DNA of 64,000 nucleotides from Aquitalea denitrificans (GTDB taxonomy: Bacteria > Pseudomonadota > Gammaproteobacteria > Burkholderiales > Chromobacteriaceae): the NCBI RefSeq assembly GCF_009856625.1, contig NZ_CP047241.1, forward strand, positions 372,001 through 436,000, in the 5' to 3' direction. The position numbers and the translations under genes are program-made. Position 1 is the first letter of the stretch. Every line of letters begins with the position of its first letter. Below the pieces are notes generated by a model. It did not search any database. It had not been told where the DNA came from and was given only the letters and a program-made list of their open reading frames with translations. Below are positions 25,709 through 35,430 of this stretch, piece after piece.

Positions 25709-26290
25709 ATGTCCTCCATTCGCATGATTGTTGGCCTGGGCAATCCCGGGCCAGAGTATGAAAAGACCCGTCATAATGCTGGTTTCTGGCTGCTGGACGA
25801 GCTGTGCTGGAAATACAAGGGCAACTGGCGTACCGAAGGCAAGTTCCATGGCGATATCGCCCGGGTAGCGATTGAAGGTCAGGATATCTGGCTGCTCAAG
25901 CCGATGACCTTCATGAACCTGTCCGGGCAGGCGGTGCTGGCGCTGGCGCATTTTTACAAGATTCTGCCGGATGAAATCCTGGTGGTGCATGACGAGCTGG
26001 ACCTGCCACCCGGAACCGCCCGCCTCAAGCAAGGCGGTGGTCACGGCGGCCATAACGGCCTGAAAGACATTGCGGCGCGCTTGAGTTCGCCCGCTTTCTG
26101 GCGTTTGCGCCTGGGTATCGGTCACCCGGGAGACCGTAATGAAGTGGCGAATTTTGTGTTGAAAAAGCCGCGTGCCGAAGAACAAAGCGCCATTGACGAT
26201 GCCGTGCTCAAGGCGCAGACCTACTTGCCGCTGGCCATTGCCGGCAACATGGCGATGGCCATGAAAGAGCTGCATACTGCAGCCAAGTGA
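25709..26290 (+). CDS. pth: Peptidyl-tRNA hydrolase
   Basis: Pth recycles tRNA from peptidyl-tRNA that drops off the ribosome. The 193-aa product has [18 protein letters not shown] with catalytic His22, [12 protein letters not shown], and HDELDLPPG with the catalytic aspartate, then [11 protein letters not shown]. The start at 25709 (GGAAG eight bases upstream) is preferred to the ATG at 25628, which would extend through the rplY terminator. Confidence 0.98.
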   Translation: MSSIRMIVGLGNPGPEYEKTRHNAGFWLLDELCWKYKGNWRTEGKFHGDIARVAIEGQDIWLLKPMTFMNLSGQAVLALAHFYKILPDEILVVHDELDLPPGTARLKQGGGHGGHNGLKDIAARLSSPAFWRLRLGIGHPGDRNEVANFVLKKPRAEEQSAIDDAVLKAQTYLPLAIAGNMAMAMKELHTAAK

Positions 26291-26348
26291 TTGCACAGGC
26301 CGGCCTTGCCGGCCTGCAAGATTGTGAACCTTATCAAGGAATGCTGAC

Positions 26349-27440
26349 ATGAGTCTGAAGTGCGGTATTGTTGGCCTGCCCAATGTTGGCAAGTCCACCC
26401 TGTTCAATGCGCTGACCAAGGCCGGTATCGAGGCCGCCAACTATCCCTTCTGCACCATCGAGCCCAATGTTGGCATCGTGGAAGTGCCGGACCCGCGTCT
26501 GGCCGAACTGGCCAAGATCATCAACCCGCAAAAAATCCAGCCGGCCATCGTTGAATTCGTCGACATTGCCGGCCTGGTGGCCGGTGCCTCCAAGGGCGAA
26601 GGCCTGGGTAACCAGTTTCTGGCCAACATTCGCGAAACCGACGCCATCGTCAATGTGGTGCGCTGCTTTGACGACGACAACATCGTGCACGTGGCCGGCA
26701 AGGTAGACCCGATTGCCGACATCGAAACCATTGGCACCGAACTGGCGCTGGCCGACCTCTCCTCGGTCGAAAAAGCCATGCAGCGCGAAGGCAAGAAAGC
26801 CAAGTCCGGTGACAAGGACGCCCGCGCACTGATCGCCGTGCTGGAAAAGCTGGTGCCGCATCTGGACCAGGGCCAGCCGGTGCGCTCGCTGGATCTGTCC
26901 GATGAAGAAAAAGCCATCCTCAAGCCCTTGTGCCTGCTCACCATCAAGCCGGCCATGTATGTGGCCAATGTGGCGGAAGACGGCTTCAAGAACAATGCCT
27001 ACTTGGACAAGCTGCAGGCACTGGGCGAGCGCGAAGGCGCACCGGTTGTTGCCCTGTGCGCTGCTATCGAGAGTGAAATCGCCGATCTGGAAGATGCGGA
27101 CAAGGCTGAGTTCCTGGCCGAAATGGGCCTGGAAGAGCCGGGCCTGGACCGCCTGATCCGTGCCGGCTACACGCTGCTGGGCCTGCAAACCTACTTCACC
27201 GCCGGGGTGAAGGAAGTACGCGCCTGGACCATCCATGTGGGTGACACCGCACCGCAGGCTGCCGGTGTGATCCACACCGACTTCGAACGCGGCTTCATCC
27301 GTGCGCAAACCATTGCCTACAACGACTTCATCACCCTGGGTGGCGAAGCCAAGGCCAAGGAAGCCGGCAAGATGCGCTCGGAAGGTAAGGAGTATGTGGT
27401 ACAGGATGGCGATGTGATGAACTTCCTGTTCAACGTCTAA
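26349..27440 (+). CDS. ychF: Redox-regulated ATPase/GTPase YchF
   Basis: An Obg-family P-loop protein that binds ATP and associates with ribosomes. The 363-aa product starts [22 protein letters not shown] (split here only by position: Walker A near residue 10), with the DIAGLV G3 motif, then the inserted coiled coil (about 130-165) and the C-terminal TGS domain with [16 protein letters not shown] precedes the ATG. The pth-ychF order is widely conserved. Confidence 0.97.
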   Translation: MSLKCGIVGLPNVGKSTLFNALTKAGIEAANYPFCTIEPNVGIVEVPDPRLAELAKIINPQKIQPAIVEFVDIAGLVAGASKGEGLGNQFLANIRETDAIVNVVRCFDDDNIVHVAGKVDPIADIETIGTELALADLSSVEKAMQREGKKAKSGDKDARALIAVLEKLVPHLDQGQPVRSLDLSDEEKAILKPLCLLTIKPAMYVANVAEDGFKNNAYLDKLQALGEREGAPVVALCAAIESEIADLEDADKAEFLAEMGLEEPGLDRLIRAGYTLLGLQTYFTAGVKEVRAWTIHVGDTAPQAAGVIHTDFERGFIRAQTIAYNDFITLGGEAKAKEAGKMRSEGKEYVVQDGDVMNFLFNV

Positions 27441-27478
27441 ACACCACGAATCATTCTCTGGTGTTACCCAGCTGGATC

Positions 27479-27515
27479 TGCAGCCCGTAAATTTTTTGTT
27501 TACGGGCTGTTTTTA
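27479..27515 (+). terminator. Rho-independent terminator after ychF
   Basis: CAGCCCGTAAA pairs with TTTACGGGCTG around a T-rich loop and is followed by TTTTTAATTG. Confidence 0.9.
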
Positions 27516-27754
27516 ATTGTCTATCAGCATTCGGAGAGATTGTTCTTGCACAAAGCTGGAAGCAGTAAACCGGCTTGTCGCGGGTGCTGGGAAAGTTCAA
27601 GTACTTCTTCCTTCTCTTCTGAGAAATATCCCTATCAATGATCTGGTGAGTTCTCGGTAGTTTGACGTATTATTTCGGAAATTTACATGCAAACTAAAAA
27701 TGCTAGTGTGTATTGTTGGCGTCGTTGCTATTAATTATTTTTGAAGGATTTTCT
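27516..27754. other. AT-richer leader region before the Wzz-like gene
   Basis: No gene is seen between the ychF terminator and the TTG start at 27755. TTGACG (27663) is the best -35-like hexamer but no good -10 lies at the right distance, so I do not call a promoter. Confidence 0.4.
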
Positions 27755-28744
27755 TTGAAATCGAATGAGGATGAAGTAGAAATTGGGCTGATTGATATCA
27801 TATTGTTCTGTAAGAAGTATTGGAAAAGCCTACTTGCACTCCCTTTGCTTGGCATCTTGCTGGCCATGTTGCTCATGCGTTGTTTGCCCGAGCGCTATCA
27901 AGCTTCGGTAATCATGTTGATGATTCCTGCTGCCAATCTTCCGCTAGGCAATATTCCACCTGTTAACAATGGGGCGGCGTCTCCGGCATTGATTGCTTCC
28001 GTATTGCAAGGTGAAGAGGTCCTGGGACGTGTGGTGAAGCAGTTGCAAGCATCAAAGGATATCGGTGCGGTGACTACCGCCGTTGCCAAGGATGGCAGCA
28101 TTGAAATCAAGGCTGAGGCTCGCAATGCTGCCATTGCGGTGGCCCTCGCCAATACGGTTGCGCGCGTGGGCAGGGAACTGGCGCTGGAGCAGGGCCTGAC
28201 GCCTTATTCCAGACAGTGGTCGCAAATGCGTGGACAGTTGCTGACGATGCAGTCCGAATTCGGCCACAACCAGGTGCAGATGGCAAAATTGGTACCGGGA
28301 GGCTTGGCCACACTGGATGAGTCGACCAGGTTGCAACTACAGGCAATGGCTTGGCGAGATGTTCAGTTTGTATACGTGCAGGGGGATGGGGTACAGGCAC
28401 CTTCCGTCGAGCTGCCTATGGCGCAGAAAGATAATGCCCTGAATATGCCTGCCAAACGATTCACTCCTGAGCAATGGCAGGTGCTGCGCAATTATTATTT
28501 TTATACAGTCATGATTGATGTGCTGCAAAAGCGCATCATGCTGATTCGTCCCCTGGTCGAGCGCGATATACGGATTGGAGCTTTGGCGAATGCGGCACTG
28601 CCGAGTGGCAGCGGAAAGAAAGCACAGTACCTGACGATGGGACTGGCTGGTGGGTTGATACTGGCGGTTCTATTTGGTCTGGCACGCGAGCTGTGGCAAT
28701 CGATTCAGACAGAATTACAGCATCGCCTGAAGCGACAGGCATAA
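27755..28744 (+). CDS. Wzz-like chain-length determinant protein
   Basis: A 329-aa inner-membrane protein of the polysaccharide co-polymerase type. The N-terminus (EIGLIDIILFCKKYWK) is the typical Wzz opening, a membrane helix follows (about residues 25-42), then a large periplasmic helical region (about 45-290) and a second helix (about 295-315) before a short basic tail. There is no C-terminal kinase domain. Wzz proteins set O-antigen chain length. The TTG at 27755 is chosen because AAGGA lies six bases upstream; a TTG at 27713 has none. It is some 19 kb from the O-antigen genes in this window. Confidence 0.75.
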   Translation: MKSNEDEVEIGLIDIILFCKKYWKSLLALPLLGILLAMLLMRCLPERYQASVIMLMIPAANLPLGNIPPVNNGAASPALIASVLQGEEVLGRVVKQLQASKDIGAVTTAVAKDGSIEIKAEARNAAIAVALANTVARVGRELALEQGLTPYSRQWSQMRGQLLTMQSEFGHNQVQMAKLVPGGLATLDESTRLQLQAMAWRDVQFVYVQGDGVQAPSVELPMAQKDNALNMPAKRFTPEQWQVLRNYYFYTVMIDVLQKRIMLIRPLVERDIRIGALANAALPSGSGKKAQYLTMGLAGGLILAVLFGLARELWQSIQTELQHRLKRQA

Positions 28745-28864
28745 TATGGATGATCGGTAGGTGCGCCTGCTCCCTGCCTGTGGCTAGCTACTGGCAGAGA
28801 ACAGGCGCTTCATTGTTACCCGATCCAGCCTATAGTCGTACCAACATTTTCTAACGGTATTTTC

Positions 28865-29635
28865 ATGTCAGCCACTGCCATCCCCCTTTCAGTCTTGTTG
28901 CTCATCGCGGCCGCCGGCCTGTACGCCGGCATCCAGAATGCACTGGCCGGAGGAGGCTCCTTCATTACCTTTCCCGCCTTGCTGCTGGCCGGGCTCAACC
29001 CGCTGGCGGCCAATATGAGCAGCACCATTGCGCTGTTTCCCAGCCAGATCACCTCGGCGCTGGCCGGGCGCAAGCTGGTGGGCGGCGTGGGGCCGGTGCC
29101 GTTTCGTCATCTGTTTGCCGTCAGCCTGATCGGCGGTGTGCTGGGGGCCTTGCTGCTGCTCTCCACCCCGGTCAGCATCTTTACCCGGCTGGTGCCGTGG
29201 CTGGTGCTGTTTGCTACCAGCGTGTTTGCCTGGGGCAGTTTCCGCCGCAAGCCAGTGGTGGACCTGGGCGCGCCGCCGCGGCATTTGCCCACCCCGCTAT
29301 TGCTGCTGATTCAGGGCGCGATTGCGGTGTATGGCGGTTATTTTGGTGGTGGCATCGGTTTTCTGATGCTGGCGGCGCTCACCATTGCCGGTCAGCAGGT
29401 ACGTATGGCCACGGCCACCAAGAACGCATTGGCCATGACCATGAATGCGTCAGCGGTGGCGATTTTTGCTTTTTCCCCCCTGATTAACTGGGCTGCCGTA
29501 CTGGCACTGGGTGCCGGCGGCATTGCTGGCGGCGTGGTGGGTGGCTGGCTGATGCACCGTCTGCCTGAGCGCCATTTGCGTGGCTTTGTGGTGGTGGTGG
29601 GAACCGCACTGACGATATGGCTGTTTATCCGCTGA
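28865..29635 (+). CDS. TauE/SafE/YfcA-family membrane transporter
   Basis: A 256-aa inner-membrane protein with about eight hydrophobic segments in two repeated halves, each with the glycine-rich motif of the family (GIQNALAGGGSFITFPALL and GYFGGGIGFLMLAAL). Family members are proposed exporters of sulphite, sulphoacetate or other organic anions. The neighbouring cystine-type ABC transporter and the Cys/Met enzyme make a sulphur compound plausible, but the substrate is not shown. Confidence 0.88.
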   Translation: MSATAIPLSVLLLIAAAGLYAGIQNALAGGGSFITFPALLLAGLNPLAANMSSTIALFPSQITSALAGRKLVGGVGPVPFRHLFAVSLIGGVLGALLLLSTPVSIFTRLVPWLVLFATSVFAWGSFRRKPVVDLGAPPRHLPTPLLLLIQGAIAVYGGYFGGGIGFLMLAALTIAGQQVRMATATKNALAMTMNASAVAIFAFSPLINWAAVLALGAGGIAGGVVGGWLMHRLPERHLRGFVVVVGTALTIWLFIR

Positions 29636-29748
29636 GGCTGGAGTATGCTGGCGCATCGTGCTGCGATGTCAGCCGCTGCTGGCACAGCAATGCCTGTATT
29701 CCCGTGGTGGAATGTCTTTGTTTTCAAAATAACGATGGATGATCTGCG

Positions 29749-30531
29749 ATGAAAAAAATCCTGCTCGCCTCTCTGATGGCCGCTTTTGCCGGCCATGCCC
29801 TTGCCGCTGACCTGCTGGATACCGTCAAGCAGCGCGGTACCCTGAAAATTGCCGTGGAAGGCACTTACCCGCCCTTCACCTTCAAGGATGCCCAGCAGAA
29901 CCTGACCGGTTTTGATGTGGAAGTGGCCACCGAAGTGGCCAAGCGCCTGAAAGTGAAGCCGGAATTCACCACCGGCGAGTGGAGCGGTCTGCTGGCTGGC
30001 CTGCAGGCAGGCAAGTTTGACGTGGTGGTCAACCAGGTGGGCATTACCGACAAGCGCAAGGAAACCTTCGACTTTTCTCAGCCTTATACCTTCTCCAGCG
30101 CCCAACTGATTGTGCGCAAGAACGAAAGCCGCGTGTTCAAGTCGCTGGACGACCTGAAAGGCAAGAAGGTGGGCGTGGGTCAGGGCAGCAACTATGCCGA
30201 CATGGTCAAGGCGGTAAACGGTATCGAGGTGAAGGTGTACCCGTCTGCTCCGGAGAACCTGCAAGACCTGGCCTCCGGCCGGATTGATGCGGCACTGAAC
30301 GACAGCCTGCTGATTCCGTTTGCCATCAAGCAAGCCAAGCTGCCCTTGAAGGCCGGTCATCCGGTGGGCGATGTCACCACCATGGGCATTCCGTTTGCCA
30401 AGAACAACCCCAAGTTCAAGCAGGCGGTGGACAAGGCGCTTAATGACATGAAGGCCGATGGCAGCTTCAAGAAGATTTCGGTCAAGTGGTTCGGTATCGA
30501 CGTGTCCAAGGCACCGACCGCCGCCAAGTAA
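29749..30531 (+). CDS. Polar amino-acid ABC transporter, periplasmic binding protein
   Basis: A 260-aa family-3 solute-binding protein. A signal peptide of about 19 residues ends at ALAAD. The fold signature GTLKIAVEGTYPPFTF, FDVEVATEVAKRL and the GSNYADMVKA hinge region are present. The closest resemblance is to cystine/cysteine-binding proteins (TcyJ/FliY group), but a glutamine or arginine ligand cannot be excluded. The permease gene follows 113 bp later. Confidence 0.9.
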   Translation: MKKILLASLMAAFAGHALAADLLDTVKQRGTLKIAVEGTYPPFTFKDAQQNLTGFDVEVATEVAKRLKVKPEFTTGEWSGLLAGLQAGKFDVVVNQVGITDKRKETFDFSQPYTFSSAQLIVRKNESRVFKSLDDLKGKKVGVGQGSNYADMVKAVNGIEVKVYPSAPENLQDLASGRIDAALNDSLLIPFAIKQAKLPLKAGHPVGDVTTMGIPFAKNNPKFKQAVDKALNDMKADGSFKKISVKWFGIDVSKAPTAAK

Positions 30532-30644
30532 GCGGCTCTGGCCCTTTGCGGCCATCGTGTTTTATCTTCAGTGCCATTAGAATGCACTGATTGCTGCGCC
30601 CCTGCCGGTCAGGGGCGCAGGTGTTTCAGAATGGGGAAGAAAAC

Positions 30645-31304
30645 ATGGAGTGGGCCGATCTGATTAGCGCCGCCTTGCCAGTCATGCTGAAGGGTGCGCT
30701 ATATACGCTGATGTTTGCCGTGGTGGCCATGGTGCTGGGCTTGCTGCTGGGCTTTGTGGTAGCCCTGCTGCGGGTTGGCAAGGTGCCGGTGCTGTCGCAG
30801 CTGGTGGCTTTTTACGTCAGCGCCATGCGCGGCACGCCCTTGCTGGTGCAGATTTTTGTCATCTACTACGGCCTGCCCGGTATCGGCATTGAGCTGGACC
30901 CAGTGCCTGCCGGCATTATTGCACTGACGCTGAATGTGGCGGCTTATCTGTCGGAAAGCCTGCGCGGCGGTATTGCCGGGGTGGATCGCGGCCAGTGGGA
31001 TGCCGGGCTGTCGCTGGGCTTCAGCTGGTGGCAGACCATGCGCTATATCGTGGCACCGCAGGCGCTGCGGCTATCGGTGCCCAGCCTGTCCAATTCGCTG
31101 ATCAGCCTGATCAAGGATACCTCGCTGGTGTCAGTCATTACCGTCACCGAGCTGATGCTGGCCACCAAGGAAGTGATTGCCCAGACCTTCCAGCCGCTGC
31201 CGCTCTATCTGGGTGCGGCTGCACTGTACTGGATGATGAGTGCCAGTTTCGAGCGCCTGCAAAAGCGGGTGGAGCGCAAGCTGGAGATGGCGCATCAACG
31301 CTGA
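30645..31304 (+). CDS. Polar amino-acid ABC transporter permease
   Basis: A 219-aa inner-membrane permease of the HisMQ family with about five membrane helices. It has the EAA-type loop SLGFSWWQTMRYIVAPQALR and LIKDTSLVSVITVTELM that docks the ATPase. GGGGAAG precedes the ATG at 30645; the ATG at 30591 is not supported. It resembles TcyL/YecS. No ATP-binding subunit gene follows: a terminator comes 20 bp after the stop and the next gene is on the other strand. Confidence 0.92.
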   Translation: MEWADLISAALPVMLKGALYTLMFAVVAMVLGLLLGFVVALLRVGKVPVLSQLVAFYVSAMRGTPLLVQIFVIYYGLPGIGIELDPVPAGIIALTLNVAAYLSESLRGGIAGVDRGQWDAGLSLGFSWWQTMRYIVAPQALRLSVPSLSNSLISLIKDTSLVSVITVTELMLATKEVIAQTFQPLPLYLGAAALYWMMSASFERLQKRVERKLEMAHQR

Positions 31305-31323
31305 ATCACCTGCTGGCCAATAA

Positions 31324-31351
31324 AAATCCCCGCTCATCGGCGGGGATTTTC
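31324..31351. terminator. Bidirectional terminator after the ABC permease
   Basis: AAAATCCCCGC pairs with GCGGGGATTTT around a short loop. It serves the permease (plus) and the acyl-CoA synthetase (minus), whose stop is at 31368. Confidence 0.9.
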
Positions 31352-31367
31352 ATGACTAGCCTGTCAC

Positions 31368-33122
31368 TCAGGCGTGGTGGTACATGCTTTCTATCAATGC
31401 CTGGCAGCGCTGACTGATCACCTTGCGCCGCAGCTTGAGCGTGGGGGCCAGTTCGCCGGCGTCCACGCACCAGGGCTTGTCCAGCAGGGCGAATTTCTTG
31501 ATGTGTTCCCAACTGCCAAAGTGGCGGTTGAAGCGTTTGATCTCGCGCTCGATCAGCTCGACGATGCGTGGGTGCAGCCGCATCTCGCTATGGCTGGTAT
31601 AGGCGATGCCCTGCTCTTGGCACCATTCCTGCAGCCGCTCGTAAAGCGGCACGATCAGTGCAGCGGCAAATTTCTGTCCGTCGCCCACCACCATGATCTG
31701 GTCGATATAGGCCGATTCTTTCAGCTTGTTTTCCAGCATCTGTGGCGCGATGTATTTGCCGTTGCTGGTCTTGAACATTTCCTTCTTGCGGTCGGTAATG
31801 CGTAGATAGCCCTGTTCCAGCACGCCGATATCACCGGTATGCAGCCAGCCCTGTTGCAGGGTTTCGGCTGTGAGTTCCGGCTCCTTGTAATAGCCCACCA
31901 TCACATTGGGGCCACGCACCAGGATTTCGCCATCCCCGGCCAGTTTCAGCTCTACACCGGGCAGGGCAATGCCGACACTACCAATCTGTACTGCATCGGC
32001 CTGGAAGGGATTGGCAGTAATCACCGGTGCAGTTTCACTCATGCCATAGCCTTCGGCCACGGCAATGCCACTGGCCCACAGCAGGCGCGCCAGACGCGGC
32101 TGCAGGGCGGCAGACCCCACATTCACCCAGCGCAATTCGCCGCCCATGGCAGCACGCCATTTGCGATACACCAGGCGGTCGGCAATCGCATGCTGGATAG
32201 CGGCCAAGCCGCGTGGTGGCTGCCGCGGCTCATAGGCTTCTGCCCGTGCCATGGCCCACAGGTACAGCCGACGTTGCCAGCCACTCAGGTTTTTGGCCCT
32301 GGCCAGCAGCTTTTCGTGGATTTTCTCCAGTACCCGCGGCACAGCGCTGAAAGTATGCGGGCGGATTTCTGCCATGCTGGTGGACAGGTTATCGACACCG
32401 GAAAAATAGACACCGGTGCCGGTGAACAGGTAGTACAACACCCCGGCACGCTCGAAAATGTGCGACAGCGGCAAAAAGCTGAGCGCCCGGCATTGGCCAG
32501 CAGGCAGCCGGGTATGCTCAGCCGTGGCAATCACGGTGCTGACCACATTGCGATGCGACAGCATCACCCCCTTGGCCCGGCCAGTGGTGCCTGAGGTGTA
32601 GATGATGGTGAAGACGTCGTCCGCCTGTATGCTGTTACGCAGCAAGGCCAGTTGGCGCAGGCTGCCGCTGCGGCCGGCATCGCGCAGCACGGTCCAGGCG
32701 GGCAGGGTGTCCAGCGGGTTGAGCGCGTAGCAGGGGCAAGGGCGGCCATCCAGTGCCTGCTCCAGTTTGCGTTGCAATGCACTGCTGCCGACAAAAGCCA
32801 GCTTGACCTCGGCATGGGCCAGGATATAGCGTGCATCTTCCAGGGTGCAGGTAGGGTAGAGCGGCACACTGATGGCGCCGATCTGTTGCAAGGCCAGATC
32901 GACAATCACCCAGGCGGGGCAGTTGTCGGCGGCGATGGCCACCTTGTCGCCACGTACAATGCCTTGTTGCAGCAAGCCCAGGCTAACCGCATTGACGGCC
33001 TCCATCACCTCGGTGCTGCTCAGGGATTGCCACTGGCCACCCGTTTTGGCAGACAGGCAGTCCGTCCGAGGCAAGGTTTCCAGCTGGTGAAAGAGGATGT
33101 CAAAAGCGCGTTCTAGCTTCAT
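31368..33122 (-). CDS. Long-chain acyl-CoA synthetase (AMP-forming)
   Basis: A 584-aa adenylate-forming ligase that activates fatty acids to acyl-CoA. Motifs: IYTSGTTGRAKGVMLSH (P-loop, near residue 178), the acyl-binding gate HIFERAGVLYY, GYGMSETAP, HTGDIG and DRKKEMFKTSNGKYIAPQ. This FadD15-like group differs from E. coli FadD by its length and C-terminal region. It stands alone between two oppositely directed genes. Chain-length preference cannot be read from sequence. Confidence 0.92.
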   Translation of the reverse strand: MKLERAFDILFHQLETLPRTDCLSAKTGGQWQSLSSTEVMEAVNAVSLGLLQQGIVRGDKVAIAADNCPAWVIVDLALQQIGAISVPLYPTCTLEDARYILAHAEVKLAFVGSSALQRKLEQALDGRPCPCYALNPLDTLPAWTVLRDAGRSGSLRQLALLRNSIQADDVFTIIYTSGTTGRAKGVMLSHRNVVSTVIATAEHTRLPAGQCRALSFLPLSHIFERAGVLYYLFTGTGVYFSGVDNLSTSMAEIRPHTFSAVPRVLEKIHEKLLARAKNLSGWQRRLYLWAMARAEAYEPRQPPRGLAAIQHAIADRLVYRKWRAAMGGELRWVNVGSAALQPRLARLLWASGIAVAEGYGMSETAPVITANPFQADAVQIGSVGIALPGVELKLAGDGEILVRGPNVMVGYYKEPELTAETLQQGWLHTGDIGVLEQGYLRITDRKKEMFKTSNGKYIAPQMLENKLKESAYIDQIMVVGDGQKFAAALIVPLYERLQEWCQEQGIAYTSHSEMRLHPRIVELIEREIKRFNRHFGSWEHIKKFALLDKPWCVDAGELAPTLKLRRKVISQRCQALIESMYHHA

Positions 33123-33342
33123 TCGTACAGTTGTTTGATTCAGAAACGGCGCAAATTAGCCCCATTCCCTTTTGATGTAAAGAAAATTGCGGCTGAATTT
33201 TGGGAATGATCAATAAATTGCCGGCAAAATACCGGTTTTTGTATTGATCATGTGTTTATTCATGCCATCGGAATGGCCGGCAGCGCGACGGAATACCGCC
33301 GCTACCTTGCTTGACCGTGGCTTAGGGACAATCAGGAACATC

Positions 33343-34488
33343 ATGAAATTTGCCACCAAGACCATTCATTCCGGCTACGACAGCAGCCAGCACAGCAAGT
33401 CGGTGATGCCGCCCATCTATCAAACCTCGGTGTTTGAATTTGCCGAAGTGGGCGAGCAGCTACCTTTCTCCTATGCCCGCACCGGCACCCCCACCCGTGC
33501 TGCGCTGGAAACCTGCCTGGCCAGTCTGGAAAATGCCAGGCACGGCCTGGCTTTTGCCAGCGGCATGGCCGCCATTGATGCGGTGCTGCGCGCCACGCTG
33601 AAACCGGGTGACGAAGTGATTGCAGTGGCCGACCTGTACGGTGGTGCCTACCGCCTGCTGACCAAAATCATGGAGCCGGCTGGTATCACCGTCACCTTTG
33701 CCGACCTGACCGACCCGGCCAATCTGAGCGTAGCCATCAGTGATCGCACCAAGCTGGTATGGCTGGAGTCGCCCACCAATCCGCTGCTCAACCTGGTGGA
33801 CATCTCCGCCTTGTCCGCCATTGCCCACCAGCATGGTGCGGTGGTGGCGGTGGACAGCACCTTTGCCACGCCGTATCTGCAGAACCCCATCGATCTGGGC
33901 GCTGACATCGTGGTGCATTCGGCCACCAAATACCTGGGCGGCCATTCTGATGTGCTGCTGGGCCTGGTGGCGGTCAGCGACGACAAGCTGTTTGCCGACA
34001 TCAAGTTCATCCAGAATTCCGCCGGTGGCGTACCGGGACCGCAGGATTGCTTCCTCACCCTGCGCGGCATCAAGACCCTGCACCTGCGCATGGAACGCCA
34101 CTGCGACAATGCCGAGCAGGTGGCCGCCTTCCTGCGCGACCATCCCAAGGTGGAAAAAGTGTTCTTCCCCGGCTTTGCCGACCATCCGGGCCATGCCATC
34201 GCCAAGCAGCAGATGCGCCGTTTTGGCGGCATCGTCACCATCTGGCTGAAGGAAGACACCCGCGCCGAAGCCAGCCGCGTGGCCAGCAAGCTGCAGCTGT
34301 TTGCACTGGCCGAGTCGCTGGGCGGGGTGGAGTCGCTAGTCAACCACAGCTACACCATGTCGCACGGCGGCATGCCGCCGGAGCAGAAAGCCGCGCTCGG
34401 CATCCGTGAAGGTGGCCTGCGCCTGTCCATCGGCGTGGAAGATATCGAAGACATTCTGGCTGATCTGGCACAGGCACTGGCTGATTAA
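33343..34488 (+). CDS. Cys/Met-metabolism PLP enzyme (cystathionine gamma-synthase/lyase type)
   Basis: A 381-aa fold-type I PLP enzyme. The PLP lysine is in SATKYLGGHSD (near residue 198); the SYARTGTPTR and SGMAAIDAV segments bind cofactor phosphate. The SLGGVESLVNHSYTMSH motif is shared by cystathionine gamma-lyase, gamma-synthase and methionine gamma-lyase, so the exact reaction is open. The start at 33343 has AGGA upstream; the ATG at 33244 adds an unrelated extension. Confidence 0.9.
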   Translation: MKFATKTIHSGYDSSQHSKSVMPPIYQTSVFEFAEVGEQLPFSYARTGTPTRAALETCLASLENARHGLAFASGMAAIDAVLRATLKPGDEVIAVADLYGGAYRLLTKIMEPAGITVTFADLTDPANLSVAISDRTKLVWLESPTNPLLNLVDISALSAIAHQHGAVVAVDSTFATPYLQNPIDLGADIVVHSATKYLGGHSDVLLGLVAVSDDKLFADIKFIQNSAGGVPGPQDCFLTLRGIKTLHLRMERHCDNAEQVAAFLRDHPKVEKVFFPGFADHPGHAIAKQQMRRFGGIVTIWLKEDTRAEASRVASKLQLFALAESLGGVESLVNHSYTMSHGGMPPEQKAALGIREGGLRLSIGVEDIEDILADLAQALAD

Positions 34489-34590
34489 GCCAGCAGCAGG
34501 CGGAAGCCCTAGGCGCAGCAAGCCGTGGCCGGCTTGCTGCTACAGTCTGGATGCGGTAAATTACTTGAGTAAATTACTAAGGTATTTTCC

Positions 34591-35370
34591 ATGGCCGCAC
34601 CCGCAGAAGAAAAATTCACCCGCCAGACCATTCTTTCCCTCACGCGCTGGAGTGAAAAACTGCTCAGCTTCCGCCTGAGCCGACCGGAATCCTGGCGTTT
34701 TGTCCCCGGTCAGTTTGCCCGGCTGGGCTTGCCGCTGGAAAACGGCGGCATGGTGTGGCGGGCCTATTCCATGACCTCGGCCAGTTGGGACGAGCATCTG
34801 GAGTTCTTCTCCATCGTGGTGCCGGACGGATTGTTTACCTCGCGCCTGGCGCGTTTGCAGGTGGGTGACACCGTCCTGCTGGACAACAAGGCCAACGGTT
34901 TCTTCACCGTGGACCGACTGCCGGATGGCGAGGATCTGTGGCTGCTGGCCACCGGCACCGGCCTGGCGCCGTATCTGTCCATCCTGCAGCAGCCGGAAGT
35001 GTGGCAGCGCTTTGCCCGCATCGTGCTGGTGCATTGTGTACGTGATGTCAGCGAGCTGGCTTACCGTGCGGAGATTGCCGCCCTGCGCCAGCACCCGCTA
35101 TGGCAGGAATGGGGCGAGCGGCTGCACTATGTGCCGGTGGTGACACGTCAGGCCGAGCCTGGCATGTTGCAACAGCGCATTCCGGCCTTGCTGGACAGTG
35201 GCGCACTGGCCGAGGCCGCCGGACTGCCGCTGACGGTGGAACGCTCGCGCTTCATGATCTGTGGCAACCCGGCCATGGTGGAGGACACGCACCGCCAGCT
35301 GATGAAAATGGGTTTTCGCCTGAGTCGGCTGAGTGCACCCGGCCATCTGGTGCTGGAGAACGGCTGGTAA
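34591..35370 (+). CDS. fpr: Ferredoxin-NADP+ reductase
   Basis: A 259-aa flavoprotein that exchanges electrons between NADPH and ferredoxin or flavodoxin. The FAD motif RAYSMTS is near residue 57 and the NADP-binding LATGTGLAPYLSIL near 113; MICGNPAMVEDTH follows. It matches the short bacterial Fpr type (subclass II). Fpr supplies electrons for iron-sulphur repair and oxidative stress defence. A terminator follows directly. Confidence 0.94.
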   Translation: MAAPAEEKFTRQTILSLTRWSEKLLSFRLSRPESWRFVPGQFARLGLPLENGGMVWRAYSMTSASWDEHLEFFSIVVPDGLFTSRLARLQVGDTVLLDNKANGFFTVDRLPDGEDLWLLATGTGLAPYLSILQQPEVWQRFARIVLVHCVRDVSELAYRAEIAALRQHPLWQEWGERLHYVPVVTRQAEPGMLQQRIPALLDSGALAEAAGLPLTVERSRFMICGNPAMVEDTHRQLMKMGFRLSRLSAPGHLVLENGW

Positions 35371-35376
35371 GAGACA

Positions 35377-35410
35377 AAAAAAGCCGCAGGACAATGCCTG
35401 CGGCTTTTTG
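35377..35410. terminator. Bidirectional terminator between fpr and decarboxylase
   Basis: AAAAAAAGCCGCAGG pairs with CCTGCGGCTTTTT around a six-base loop. It serves both convergent genes. Confidence 0.92.
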
Positions 35411-35430
35411 CATGAAAGGCTGCGGGGGGC

